From the NCBI RefSeq assembly GCF_000714715.1, contig NZ_JMFO01000019.1:124-64123 (forward strand): 64,000 nt of DNA. The letters run 5' to 3'. Positions within the stretch are counted from its first letter, which is position 1, and each line of letters opens with the position of its first letter. Origin of the DNA: Candidatus Magnetobacterium casense (GTDB taxonomy: Bacteria; Nitrospirota; Thermodesulfovibrionia; Thermodesulfovibrionales; Magnetobacteriaceae). The notes beneath the pieces are model-generated. The model searched no databases, was not told where the DNA came from, and saw nothing but the letters and a program-made list of their open reading frames with translations. Of the stretch, positions 10,780 to 21,590 are shown piece by piece. The position numbers and the translations under genes are program-made.

Positions 10780-13700
10780 ATGTTTGGGGAAGCCAACAAT
10801 CAAGGGATGAGGTATCTCCAACTTGGTAATACGCTTGGTGTAAGGGTGTTGTTTATGCTGGCGCTATTGTTACTGCTTAACCACGTGGAGTCAGGGTTTG
10901 CCGGTGAGCCGCTTGTGCCGTTTAGCAAGGTATCAACCCCTGGTGGGTATGAACATCTGGCATCTAAGGCACAAAGCGATGGTTCGGTGAGGGTCATAGT
11001 CAAGATCAGCGGTCCATCACAGCCAATGGGGGAACTGTCCCATACAGAGGCCGCATCGCAGGTGAACATGATCGCACATGCCCAGGACAAGGTGCTGGAG
11101 CTATTATCGGGATACCGTATCAATAACTCCCACAAATACAAGTACATCCCCTACATCGCAATGACGGTTGACAAGTCTGCCCTCGATGCCATGCTTGCTA
11201 TTGCTGAGATAGAAAATGTAGAAGAGGACATGCTTGTGTCCTACTACTTTGAATGGAATATGACCAAGATAGGTGCGCCTAACGTCTGGTCAACGGGCTA
11301 TGATGGCTCCGGCTACACGGTGGCCATACTCGATACGGGTGTTGATAAAGACCATCCCTTTCTGGCAGGAGCCGTAGTGTCGGAGGCCTGTTATTCCACT
11401 AGTGATGCAGCCGAGAAGGCCTCCTCCCTCTGCCCTGGCGGTGTAACAAGCTCTACGGCGGCCGATTCGGCAATGCCATACGCCGGTAATTGTCCAGTCG
11501 AAAAATGTGACCACGGCACTCACGTGGCCGGCATTGCGGCAGGACGAAATAACTGATTCTTCAGATAATGTCTCAAATTTTTCAAATAGCGCCGGTTTTC
11601 TTAGTTTACTGGCTCCAGGTTCTTCCATAAACTCGTCTGTACCTGGAGGTGGTTATGATACATGGAATGGGACCTCAATGGCAGCCCCGCATGTGGCTGG
11701 AGCGTGGGTAATCCTCAAACAGTTAACCCCCTCTGCCACTGTTACAGATATCCTCAATATATTGGTAAGCACTGGTGTAACCATTACTGATGCTCGTAAT
11801 GGTATCAGCAAGCCACGTATTCAAATAGACAGAGCTGATTTAACCTACACCTATGGTTTCGCACTTTCTGGATTCCTGCTTACGCAGGAATGACATAGAA
11901 CAACCGAAATCGCCATTTACTGTCATTCCCGTGAAAACGGGAATCCATTTTAAAGAACTGCATAAAAGGCTGGTTTATAAAAAAGTGCGAAAGTATAGCC
12001 TACACAAAATCAGGGACTGGTTCCGGTACGGTATCGGATGGTACGGATATATGGCCTGTATCTGCCACAAAGACATATACCGTAGGAACAACCATAACCC
12101 TGACCGCAACGGCTGACCACGGTTTTACCTTTGCAGGCTGGAGTGGCGACTGTTCAGGGACGAATTCTACCTGCACGTTGACAATGTCGGCAGCAAAGAA
12201 TGTGACAGCTACGTTTTCCAATCCTGTCATCATAAATCCTGGTAATAATCATTCGTATCAAAGAATTGACAAGCAAGTGGTATGGTCCACCGCAGCGGGA
12301 GATTGTAGGCAACTTGGCGGATATTTGGCAACTGTAACATCGGCTGATGAAAACACATTTCTTGTCAATAACTTATTACCGGCAAACTTTTTTAATGATA
12401 CATATGATCACACCGGCAATCGAGGCAATTGTTGGATTGGGGCAAGTGATACAGAGACCGCCGGAGTCTGGAAATGGGTAACCGGTGAAGACTGGCAATT
12501 TACGGCATGGGCTGCCAGTCAACCTGATAATAAAGAAAACGATGAACATTGTCTGGCGTTTTCTGGTTCCTTCGGCTATACAAGCAATGCGTGGGATGAT
12601 ATTTTTTGTGCTCATCATTCGTATACCATGCTGGATTACAACCCTCTTTGCTTCATTTGCGAATGGGACCCGGTGGTGCAGCAATACACCCTCACCGTCT
12701 CCAGGTCCGGCACAGGTTTCGGCACTGTAACCGCATCACCTGGCACACTTTCCTGGCGACGCGATACCGGCACTGCATCGTACAACACAGGCACCTCCGT
12801 AACCCTGACTGCAACGGCGGATGATACTTCAACTTTTGCAGGCTGGAGCGGTGATTGCTTTGGCTCAAGTCCAACCTGCACGGTAATGATGTCTGCGGCA
12901 AGGAATGTAACGGCTACGTTTAACGAACAATCCTGCAGCTTTACGATAACCCCACAGAGTAAAAACTTTGCATCCTCCAGCGGCAGTGACAGCGTAAGCG
13001 TATCGGCTAACACCGACTGCTCCTGGACGGCAACAAGCAACACCACCTGGATAACGATCAGCGCAGGCAGTTTTGGCAGTGGTAATGGGACGGTATCGTA
13101 CTCCGTATCAGCAAACACGGGCACTGCACGCACAGGCACAATGACTATCGCGCAGCAGTTGTTCACCGTAACACAGGATGCTGCCTACTCAGGCAAGGGG
13201 CACCCTAAATACGATTTTGACGGTGATGGCAACAGTGATGTGTTGTGGAAAAACGCTATAACCGGAGATGTCTATATCTGGCTGATGAGTGGGAAGTCCA
13301 TAATCGGCGGTGATTATGTTGTCAGAGGCGCAGGCACGGATTGGGACATAAAGGTCGCAGGGGACTTTAACGGTGATGGTAAGGCCGACATCCTCTGGCA
13401 GCACAAGGACAAGGGCGACGTCTATGTCTATTTGATGGCCGGGACAAAGATATCCATTGAAGGTGACGCCATGCAGGGAGTACCCAGGGTGTGGGAGTTC
13501 AAGAAGGCCGGTGATTTTGATGGCGATGCCAAGACGGACATACTATGGCAAAACACCGAAACTGGAGATGTAGCCGTATGGTTGATGGACGGTAAGGACG
13601 TCAAGAGCGTGGCGTTTATCGTCAAAGGTATGAGACCGGAGTGGATGCTCAGGGCAGTGGCCGATCTCAATGGCGACGAAAAAGCCGATATCCTCTGGCA

Positions 13701-14106
13701 AAACGCCGACAATGGCGACGTGGTTGTCTGGTTAATGGACGGTGCGACAATCTCAAAGATGGACTATGCCTCCCGTGGTATCCCCGGCAACTGGCAGATA
13801 AAGGCGGTAGTTGACTTTGACGGTGATGGCAAGGCCGACATCCTCTGGCAGGACATTACATCAGGGGACGTTGCCATGTGGCTGATGGACGGGGTCACGA
13901 TAAAGACAGGCGACTTTGCAGGTCGTGCAATACCCCTCATCTGGCAGATCATAGCAGCAGCGGATTACAACGGCGACGGTAAGGCCGACATCCTCTGGAA
14001 GAACACCACCTCCGGTGATGTCTATATCTGGCTTATGGATGGGACAGACAGGGTTGGGGAGGGCTTTGCTGCCAATGGTATACCAGCCCAATGGGAAACC
14101 CGGTAG
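10780..14106 (+). pseudogene. Secreted subtilase with InlB-like, C-type lectin, BACON and VCBS domains, disrupted
   Basis: Starts at ATG 10780 after GGAGGG; a hydrophobic signal peptide ends near GFAGEP. An inhibitor-like propeptide and the S8 catalytic Asp (DTGVDKDHP) and His (HGTHVAGIAAG) follow, then the frame stops at 11556. The frame beginning near 11535 continues with DSSDNVSNFSNSAGF and the catalytic Ser motif GTSMAAPHVAGA. About 130-140 residues, including the oxyanion Asn region, are missing between them, so an internal deletion shifted the frame. A MITE at 11851-11998 breaks it again. After that come an InlB-like domain, a C-type lectin domain (WIGASD, EHCL, FICEW; about 12230-12670), another InlB-like repeat, a BACON-like domain and six VCBS units. 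No active protease can be made. Confidence 0.88.
11851..11998. mobile_element. 148-bp MITE-like element in the subtilase gene
   Basis: Terminal inverted repeats CTATGGTTTCGCACTTT (left) and CTATACTTTCGCACTTT (right end, read inwards) match at 15 of 17 positions. The direct repeat CCTACAC lies immediately outside both ends (11844-11850 and 11999-12005). Inside are two hairpins of the type ATTCCTGC...GCAGGAAT (11869-11895 and 11921-11947). Deleting the element plus one CCTACAC (155 bp) joins the upstream frame (ADLTYT) to KSGTGSGTV and an intact InlB-like domain, which supports a real, fairly recent insertion. No transposase is encoded, so it would move in trans. Confidence 0.88.
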
Positions 14107-14155
14107 ACGTTAAGCAAGAGAGCATAAACCTGTATAGCTACTTATACTCTTCTGC

Positions 14156-15934
14156 TTAATAGCTTGAGTTAAGTTTTAAGATACTGCGGACGTCTTTGGA
14201 GTTGGGGTTTAGGGCGAGGGATTTTTCGAAACTTTCTCTGGCCTCTTTTTCTCTGCCCATCTTTTTGAGGATCAACCCTCTGTGGAAATACAGTTCCCAA
14301 GGGTTATTGGCCACCTTGATGCCGCTGGTGAAGTACTCAAGGGCCTCTTCAAACCTGCCCTCGGCGCTCAGGGTAAGACCCAGATAATCATAGACGACGG
14401 CATCCGTGGGGTCAAGACGCAGGGACTTCTGTAAGTACTCATAGGCCAGGGCATACTTCTTCTGCCGCATCAGGGCGTGCGAAAGCATCTTGTAAACGAC
14501 GGCTTCACCGGCGTTTTGCCAAAACGGTCTGGCCCGTAAAAAGTACGGCTGTGCCTCCGTCCCCCTTCCCTCAAAGACGAGGGCGCTCCATAGGTTGAAG
14601 TTCAGGTGCGGGTTATCGGGCATCACCTCAAGCCCCCTGGAGAACTGCACAATGGCCTCCTGTACCCTGCCCTCCTTCATGAGATACATGCCATAGTCGT
14701 TGTTGGCGACATAGTTGCCGTCGGTCACCTCAACGGCGTGCTTAAAGAGCGTTCCGGAGTTTTTCCAGTATCCCACCTGCTGACGCGTCAAGAGACAGAG
14801 TACTACTAACACACACCCTGCAGTGATGGCTGTAAATATCCTGCCAAGAGGTCTGTGTTGTAACTCGCCCAATCCGTAGACCAACGCAATGAATACCCCG
14901 ATCAGTGGCACATAGGCATAGCGGTCGGCCATCGGAGAGGCGCTTACCTGTACCAGTTGAAGCACGGGTACAAGTGTTACAAGATACCACAGCCAACCCA
15001 CAAACAGATACGGCATCCGACGCCTCTTGTAAACAGCAACGGCAGTTACTCCAACGATGCAGACCAGAAATAGTAAAGTATGAGCGAGTTGTATGCTACC
15101 CGAATACGGATAAAAAACCGTCAATCCCTTTGGCCAGAACATCAGCTTTACGTAACCAACGTAGGAGTGTACGACGCTGTGGAGACGGAGATTTAGCGGG
15201 GCTACGGCAAAGGAGATAAGCGCCTGCTGCTGGGCAAAGATGGTCACTACGCCGGAGAGGAGCGATATGATAAAGAGCGGGATTTTTTCTATAACCAGGT
15301 CAATGAATCGTCTTGAGTTAAACCTCTGAAGCGGCCAGTAATCCAGCAACAGCAAGACAACCGGCAAGGTCACCAGCATGGGCTTTGCCATCAGCCCCAG
15401 GACAAAGCTCAGGAGGGTCAGTGCGTACCACTTGGCCCTGGGCTGTTGCACGTATCTGAGATAGGCCATCATCGTCAGTATCCACAAGAGTGTGGAGAGG
15501 ACGTTTTTGCGCTCCGATGCCCAGGCCACGGATTCCACGTTGACCGGATGCAGGGCAAACAGTGCTGCCACCATGGCGCTCTGCCAGGGCAGTTGCGTCA
15601 TGCGGGTCAGGCATGTGAACAGGAACATTACGCTTGCCATGTGAAACAGGAGGTTGATGAGGTGGAACCCCTTGGGGTTTAACCCAAACATGGAGACGTC
15701 CGCCAGGTATGACAGCCAGGTAAGCGGATGCCAATTGGCAAAGTAAAAGGTCTTAAACGCCCACGCTATGCTATCGGGCGTCAAACCATTCTGGATGGCG
15801 GGGTTACCGGTGAGGTAGTGGTCATCGTCAAAGCTGACAAAGTCGTTGTCGTCAATGGGTGAGTAGGCAAGCACCGTCAGTAACGTAAGAGTCAGCATGA
15901 ACCACAGTGTCATTGAATTTGCGGTTTTGGTCAT
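14156..15934 (-). CDS. TMTC-like polytopic membrane protein with C-terminal TPRs
   Basis: 592 residues: about ten membrane segments, then four or more TPR units from about residue 410. The first luminal loop has the DDNDFVSFDDDHYL region, with the acidic residues typical of GT-C glycosyltransferases, and the HPLTWLSYL and HPVNVESVAWASERKN motifs shared with TMTC/DUF1736 proteins. A role in protein or envelope glycosylation using a lipid-linked sugar is inferred. It is a tandem paralogue of the next minus-strand gene, 31 bp away. Full length. Confidence 0.8.
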   Translation of the reverse strand: MTKTANSMTLWFMLTLTLLTVLAYSPIDDNDFVSFDDDHYLTGNPAIQNGLTPDSIAWAFKTFYFANWHPLTWLSYLADVSMFGLNPKGFHLINLLFHMASVMFLFTCLTRMTQLPWQSAMVAALFALHPVNVESVAWASERKNVLSTLLWILTMMAYLRYVQQPRAKWYALTLLSFVLGLMAKPMLVTLPVVLLLLDYWPLQRFNSRRFIDLVIEKIPLFIISLLSGVVTIFAQQQALISFAVAPLNLRLHSVVHSYVGYVKLMFWPKGLTVFYPYSGSIQLAHTLLFLVCIVGVTAVAVYKRRRMPYLFVGWLWYLVTLVPVLQLVQVSASPMADRYAYVPLIGVFIALVYGLGELQHRPLGRIFTAITAGCVLVVLCLLTRQQVGYWKNSGTLFKHAVEVTDGNYVANNDYGMYLMKEGRVQEAIVQFSRGLEVMPDNPHLNFNLWSALVFEGRGTEAQPYFLRARPFWQNAGEAVVYKMLSHALMRQKKYALAYEYLQKSLRLDPTDAVVYDYLGLTLSAEGRFEEALEYFTSGIKVANNPWELYFHRGLILKKMGREKEARESFEKSLALNPNSKDVRSILKLNSSY

Positions 15935-15965
15935 ATATGTACGTTTTCCTTTGTCAACGCTGATG

Positions 15966-17794
15966 TCACCTGGACTTCATGGCATTGTGCAGGTTGTTCA
16001 GGGCGATTTTTATCTGTTGGGAATCAGGGTTGAGGGCGAGGGCCTTTTTGAATTCCGCTTGGGCCTCATCGTATCGGCTGAGTTCTTTTAAAACGAGGCC
16101 CTTGTGGTAGTAGGGCTGCCACCTGGTGGCATCAAGGGAGATGCTCTTTGACAGGGAGACGAGCGCCTGATCATACTTCTTCAGCGCACTGAGGGCGACC
16201 CCAAGTTCCTTGAATACCTCGGCGTCTTTATTGTTTTCACGGGCCGACAAGAGGAAATAGTCAACGGCTTCCCTGTAGTTCTTTTGGTTTAGAAGGTCTA
16301 TGGCCATGTGCTTATACAGGGCGGCCTTGTCACCGCCAAACCACAGGGAGGCGGACTTCAACAGATAACGATTGGCCTCCTGTATCTTTCCCTGTCTGCT
16401 CAGGGCCAGCCACATGTTGTAGTTGATCTCCTCACTGAGGGGCATGACCTTGAGTCCCTCGGAGAAGTGGACGATGGCCTCATCGAGCAGGCCCGCCTTC
16501 ATCAGTGCCTGACCATAGTTGTTGTGTGCCACGTAGTTGTACTGTGTGACGTTGAGTGCGTGCTCATAGAGCGTAAAGGAATCCCTCCAGTAACTGGCCT
16601 GTCTCCACGTATACATGGCAAAGGTTATGCTTACCACCACCGCAGCGGCAATAAAGACCGACCTCAGAGAACACCACTTCTCTGACAACTCCGCCCCCCC
16701 CAGGCCACGATAACAAACAACCCTATGATGGGCACATACATATATCTGTCGGCCATTGGGGCAACCCCCACCTGCACCACCTGGATGACCGGTACCAGCG
16801 TCCCCAAAAACCAGCACCAACCCATCAGGATGTATGGGGCGGTCTTTCGGTACAACACGGCAAACACCGTTACCGTCAACAGCAAAAGCACCGAAACTAT
16901 CAACTCCCACGCCGGATGATTAAGATATGGATAAAATGCCGCCAGATCGGTTGGCCACACCGTCTTTCTCAGATAGCCAGCATACGAAGTAAACACGTTT
17001 AACAGCCGGGTCGTAAGCGACAACGAATTTAACGACACCACTGCCCCACCTTCCTTCTGGGCGAGGACGGTTATAACGCTCGATGCGATTGTCATGAGAA
17101 AAAACGGCAACTTCTCTACGATCAGTCTGACATAGATTGCCCATGCAGGTTTGGAGTCATCGGTCTTGAGACGTCCCAGTGGCCAGTAGTCCAGCAACAG
17201 TAGTGTAAAGGGCAACGTCACAATCATGGGTTTGGACATAATGCCAAGGGCAAAGGTCAGGATCACGGCCACGTAGCTCCAGGGATTAGGGCGACGAACG
17301 TAGGAGAGATAGCTCAACAAAGCCAGAAGCCAAAACAATGTCACCAGCAGGTTCTTGCGCTCCGACACCCAGGCCACGGATTCCACCCCAAGGGGATGCA
17401 GGGCAAACAGCAACGCAACAAAGCCACTCTGCCAGGGCATGGTCGTTGCCCTGTAGAGAAACAGATACAACAACAGCACGTTTAAGGTGTGTATAATCAC
17501 GTTGGTAACGTGGTGCCCGCGGGGGTTCATCCCGTGTAGTTGGACGTCGAGCAGGTGTGACAGCCACGTGAGCGGGTGCCAATTTGAAAAGTACGTTGTC
17601 GTAAATGCCCACTTGACACTCCTAAGACTAACTCCCCCCGCTATGTCGCGATTTTCGGTGACATATTTATGGTCGTCGTAGCTTACAAAGCCATTGTCCC
17701 TAATGTTATGGTACACGGACAGGGTCGATAACATCAGTATGGCAACGATACACAGATGCAGGCGTTGCTTATCTTTTAGTAGCTGAATCCTCAT
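15966..17794 (-). pseudogene. TMTC-like membrane/TPR protein, frameshifted paralogue
   Basis: The N-terminal frame (16664-17794) encodes the membrane domain (NGFVSYDDHKYV, HPLTWLSHLLDV, HPLGVESVAWVSERKN) and ends WGGRSCQRSGVL. The C-terminal frame (15966 to about 16700) continues with AELSEKWCSLRS, a membrane segment and TPRs. The switch is at a run of eight G (coding strand; C run at 16694-16701); one more G, or two fewer, would restore a protein of about 609 residues alignable end to end with its neighbour. It is either a sequencing error, a phase-variable tract or a real null allele. Confidence 0.8.
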
Positions 17795-17861
17795 AAAATA
17801 TCAAGTGTTTTTATTATAGCTTATTTATGTTAATTTTTACTGACGGCTAAATTTTTGCTTT

Positions 17862-17937
17862 AGGGCAATTGCATTTGGTCTGAGGGGGGACAAAGTCCCC
17901 CATTCTTTTTTTTCTTCCGGTCAAATGCGATTACCCT
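17862..17937. repeat. Short 76-bp member of the GC-rich repeat family with terminal inverted repeats (copy 3)
   Basis: Left end AGGGCAATTGCATTTGGTC and right end (inverted) AGGGTAATCGCATTTGACC match at 15 of 19 positions. The centre is TCTGAGGGGGGACAAAGTCC..., a GGGGGAC/GTCCCCC hairpin followed by a T-rich run. It is a minimal MITE-like form lying in the 230-bp gap between the TMTC-like gene and cheV. No clear target duplication was found. Confidence 0.7.
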
Positions 17938-17975
17938 GAAGTAGCGGTGTATATGAATTTTTTGCAACTAAGTTT

Positions 17976-17981
17976 TATAAT
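17976..17981 (+). promoter_or_regulatory. Candidate -10 element upstream of cheV
   Basis: Perfect TATAAT, 43 bp before the cheV ATG. The matching -35 (ATGAAT at 17953-17958, spacing 17) is weak. Confidence 0.3.
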
Positions 17982-18024
17982 AAACCAGTGTATTTTTATT
18001 TAACTATTTTGTGTGGAGGTTTAT

Positions 18025-18990
18025 ATGGCGCAGGGTATCGGTAAACTGCCGGAAGTATTGAAGGTGGGAGCAAACGAGCTGGAGCTTGTGGTGTTTAAGA
18101 TGTACTGTCAGCTTCATGAAGGGGTTCAGGAGACAAGAAATTATGGCGTTAACGTGGCCAAGGTGCGAGAGATTATCCCGATGCCTCAGTTGACAACGGT
18201 ACCGGATATGCCGGCCTACGCCGACTCCCTGGCAGAGGTCAGGGGAGAAGTTATACCAATAGTTGACCTCGGCCAGTGGATGAAGCTGACTGTACCGGAG
18301 GGCATCGACATAAGACATAAGGTGATCGTCCTGGAGATGCTCGGCACCACGGTGGGAATGATCGTCCATGATGTTGAGCGAATCAGGAGGATCAAGTGGG
18401 ACAAGATAAAGCCACCGCCTCCTCTGCTACAGACCAAACACGGCGGTAAGATAACCGGCGTTACAAAAATCGACGATGGCAACGACCTCTTGCTCATCCT
18501 CGACCTTGAGAGCGTTATCCAGGACATAGGCGCACTTATCCCCAAAAAGACCGCTTCACTGGACGACATAAAGATGATTACCAAAAAGAAGCTCGCCGGC
18601 AATGTCCTTATCGTAGACGACTCCTCTGTGGCCAGGAAGATATTAAAGGACATCCTCGAAAACGTAGGTCTCACTGTCCTTGAGGCCGTTGATGGCAAGC
18701 AAGCACTTGCCGTACTAAACGACTTTCAGAGCAAGATCGGTGAGAAGTCGATCACTCAATTCATTCAACTGGTGATCAGTGACGTTGAGATGCCCGAAAT
18801 GGACGGCCTTACATTTACAAAGACGGTAAAGAACAACCTCAAGCTAAAGGTCATCCCGATCATTGTAAATACATCTCTCAGTGGCGAGGAAAACAAGGAA
18901 AAGGCCAAAAGCGTCGGAGCCGACGGCTATCTCGTAAAATTTGACGTAAACAACCTCCTCAGTGAGGTCAACAGATTATTGATAAAATGA
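18025..18990 (+). CDS. cheV: Chemotaxis coupling/response-regulator protein CheV
   Basis: 321 residues from ATG 18025, which has GGAGG 7 bp upstream. The CheW-like domain (about 15-170; VNVAKVREIIPMP, RGEVIPIVDLGQW) couples receptors to CheA. The receiver domain (about 195-320) has the acidic pair in LIVDDSS, the phospho-acceptor Asp in ISDVEMPEMDG, the Thr/Ser switch region (NTSLSG) and the Lys in YLVKFD. Phosphorylation is expected to tune adaptation. It stands alone, with no other che genes in the window. Confidence 0.95.
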   Translation: MAQGIGKLPEVLKVGANELELVVFKMYCQLHEGVQETRNYGVNVAKVREIIPMPQLTTVPDMPAYADSLAEVRGEVIPIVDLGQWMKLTVPEGIDIRHKVIVLEMLGTTVGMIVHDVERIRRIKWDKIKPPPPLLQTKHGGKITGVTKIDDGNDLLLILDLESVIQDIGALIPKKTASLDDIKMITKKKLAGNVLIVDDSSVARKILKDILENVGLTVLEAVDGKQALAVLNDFQSKIGEKSITQFIQLVISDVEMPEMDGLTFTKTVKNNLKLKVIPIIVNTSLSGEENKEKAKSVGADGYLVKFDVNNLLSEVNRLLIK

Positions 18991-19060
18991 TCCTCTAAAG
19001 ATACCTTATTTCGCACAGATAGAGTCAACAGGCATTACCGTCTCCGTTGCCCTTTTTTAC

Positions 19061-21520
19061 TCATGGGGGGTGCGCCTGGCAGACTGCAAACAGATACCGG
19101 AGGTTATCCGGTTCGTCTTTCAGGGAGCTGACCTTTTTGAGGTTGCAGTTTGCGTAGGTATTAACCCGTAGTCCTTGTCTTGTCTCCCTGATGAGTATGG
19201 CGCCGTCACGGTCGGTGCGGTAGAGCATTGTTCCCCTGAGCCTTGCTATTACGTCCTGATGCGGCATACCGTATTGATTGTCTCTGCCCACACTTATGAT
19301 GCTCACCTTTGGCGCAACCAGTTGCAGAAACTTTATCGATGCAGAGCTGATACTGCCATGGTGAGGGACCTTCAAGACATCTGCCCTGAGTGCCCCACCC
19401 ACAGCGAGCAGGTCTTCCTCGCCCCTGCGTTGCACATCTCCCGTAAAGAGAAACGACGCATACCTCCCGCTGACCTTCAGTACCAATGAGGCATCGTTGA
19501 CCGTGGCAGCAGTGTCATCGTAGGGATGAAGCACTTTAAAGGACACGCCGTCTATCGTAAAAATATCCCCCCTGAGGAGATGTCTGACGTCGATGACTCC
19601 GTCGTAGTCGTACCGGACGTGGCCGTTGTCAAAAACTCTGTGGACTTTGAACTTGTCAAGCAGTCTGAAAAATCCGCCGGCGTGGTCGTTGTCGCCATGA
19701 CTTAAGACGATGGCATCTATCTCACCCTTACCCCTGTGTCTCAGATAGCCCTCTACCTCACGGCCAGTCCTGCCAGTGTCAATTACCACAACACGCCCTG
19801 CCGGGGTCTCAACAACGGCTGCATCCCCGTCTCCAACGTCGATAAAGGCAACCTGCATCTCACCCCTTGCCGTAAAGACGAACTGTCCTGCAAGGAGCGC
19901 CGCCACTGTCAACATCGGCACACACGCAATCCTTTTGTCCCTGATGCGGTAACACAGAAACACCGACAGATAGATCAGCACCAGAAACACCGGGGCAAAC
20001 GCCCCAACGCTTATCGAGGCAAAAGGCAAATCCGCCATCGCCCCTATGAACTCCAACATGATGAGCGTTGTCCGGTTGATGATGTCAACCAGTATAAACC
20101 TCCCGGACAGGGCAAAGACCACACTACTGCACAACACCAGCGGCATGATGACAAACCCCGTGTAGGGAACAACGAGCATATTGGCCAGGACAGTGACAAC
20201 CGAAAAGGAGTAAAAGTAGTACATAACAATGGGCATCGTCCCAATCGAGGCAGCTACGGATACGAGCAGACTCTCCCTGAGTGTTGTCAGGAGTCGTCCT
20301 GCAACTGTTGGTACCGGTTGATTTGCCGATTTGTCTGCCGTGTCGGATTCGTTGTTGCCCGGACGATGCACCACAAGGCCAATAAAAAACACTGCCCCAA
20401 AGGACAACTGAAATGACACGGTAAGTATGGCCTCCGGTTGGACAAGTGCAACGACAAAGGCAGCAAACAGGATCGTGTTTACCCACTGCCCTTTCCGTCC
20501 AAGCAGCAATCCAAGCAGGAACACACCGGTCATTATAAACGACCTCAGCGCCGGCACACTCAGCCCCGATACAAGCAGGTACAGTCCTATAACCGGCAGC
20601 GTGCAGATGGCCGCCACCTCGGAGGTGGTCACATACAGGGTCATCTTCAGCAACACCTTCACGGGAAGGCTGTGCAGCAGGGTACGCAGGACAACAAACA
20701 CCAGCGTAAAGAGCATCCCAAAGTGTGTCCCCGATATACTCAACAGGTGACTGAGGCCGGTTCTCCTGAATGCTTCGTTGACACCATCTGTCAGACCGCT
20801 CGTATCGCCAATGGTGATGGAACGCAGAAAACCGCTGACGTTGTTATCAAAGACGTCCTGCATTGTATTGGTTGTAGTGTATCGGAGGGCCTCAAAGAAC
20901 AAAAGTCCATCCGTCAGTGAAAGTTCAGATTTGGGGTGCTGCACTGTGATGGCCTGGGCATCCTGTATGATTGCATTGAGTTGGGGTTCAAAGACATAGG
21001 AGCCGGGGTTCATGGTGGTGGTGCTGAGTTTGACTCTCATGGGGGCGCTTATCGTGGTGCCGGGTCTCAGAGGAGGGCCGGTGTAGAAGACGTTGATTGG
21101 GTCTCTCATGAGGCTGCCGTCAAAAGTGGGCGTTTCGGCGGGGGTATAGATGGTCTTTATCAGGATGGTCTGTTTAAAGCCGCTCTGAGTCTTCCGGGGA
21201 ATGGATATGAGTGTCCCCTCAACAACTAGTGGTCGGCGGATAATATTGGCATACCTGTCGGGGTCCAAGGGCGGATGGTAGCGCAGGTACGCATAGAGTA
21301 TCCCGAGGACAAAGAAAAGCAAAAGAATGTAAGAGAGGTGGCGTGACGGTCTTTTCTGTTGATGTCGTGGGGTAGTGTCCCACGGTATATAGCTTTTTAG
21401 CATTAACGCTGCAAGTACAAGGCTCAGGGTACAGATGGTCACTGGGAAATATTGGCTTGCGTAGAAGAAAAGTACACCGCATATGAATGTCAGAAATGGG
21501 GTTGGGTGGGTGTATTTCAA
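19061..21520 (-). CDS. comEC: DNA uptake channel ComEC/Rec2
   Basis: 819-residue inner-membrane protein. N-terminal membrane helices and an OB-like region are followed by the Competence domain (helices around LRSITIGDTSGLTDGVNEAF and LLSISGTHFGML) and a C-terminal metallo-beta-lactamase domain with SHGDNDHAGGF and VPHHGS. It moves single-stranded DNA into the cytoplasm during transformation. Start is a TTG at 21520 preceded by AGAGGT. Complete, so DNA uptake may be possible; no other com genes are nearby. Confidence 0.93.
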   Translation of the reverse strand: MKYTHPTPFLTFICGVLFFYASQYFPVTICTLSLVLAALMLKSYIPWDTTPRHQQKRPSRHLSYILLLFFVLGILYAYLRYHPPLDPDRYANIIRRPLVVEGTLISIPRKTQSGFKQTILIKTIYTPAETPTFDGSLMRDPINVFYTGPPLRPGTTISAPMRVKLSTTTMNPGSYVFEPQLNAIIQDAQAITVQHPKSELSLTDGLLFFEALRYTTTNTMQDVFDNNVSGFLRSITIGDTSGLTDGVNEAFRRTGLSHLLSISGTHFGMLFTLVFVVLRTLLHSLPVKVLLKMTLYVTTSEVAAICTLPVIGLYLLVSGLSVPALRSFIMTGVFLLGLLLGRKGQWVNTILFAAFVVALVQPEAILTVSFQLSFGAVFFIGLVVHRPGNNESDTADKSANQPVPTVAGRLLTTLRESLLVSVAASIGTMPIVMYYFYSFSVVTVLANMLVVPYTGFVIMPLVLCSSVVFALSGRFILVDIINRTTLIMLEFIGAMADLPFASISVGAFAPVFLVLIYLSVFLCYRIRDKRIACVPMLTVAALLAGQFVFTARGEMQVAFIDVGDGDAAVVETPAGRVVVIDTGRTGREVEGYLRHRGKGEIDAIVLSHGDNDHAGGFFRLLDKFKVHRVFDNGHVRYDYDGVIDVRHLLRGDIFTIDGVSFKVLHPYDDTAATVNDASLVLKVSGRYASFLFTGDVQRRGEEDLLAVGGALRADVLKVPHHGSISSASIKFLQLVAPKVSIISVGRDNQYGMPHQDVIARLRGTMLYRTDRDGAILIRETRQGLRVNTYANCNLKKVSSLKDEPDNLRYLFAVCQAHPP

Positions 21521-21590
21521 GTAAACGCTACCTCTTTTGTCTCCATGCCGTATTTATGATATCCTAAAAACCGGGACAAAACAGGCTATT

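Noticed and set aside
19736..20416. 226-codon plus-strand open frame inside comEC region
   Set aside because: Arg/His/Gln-rich antisense translation of a clear ComEC gene.
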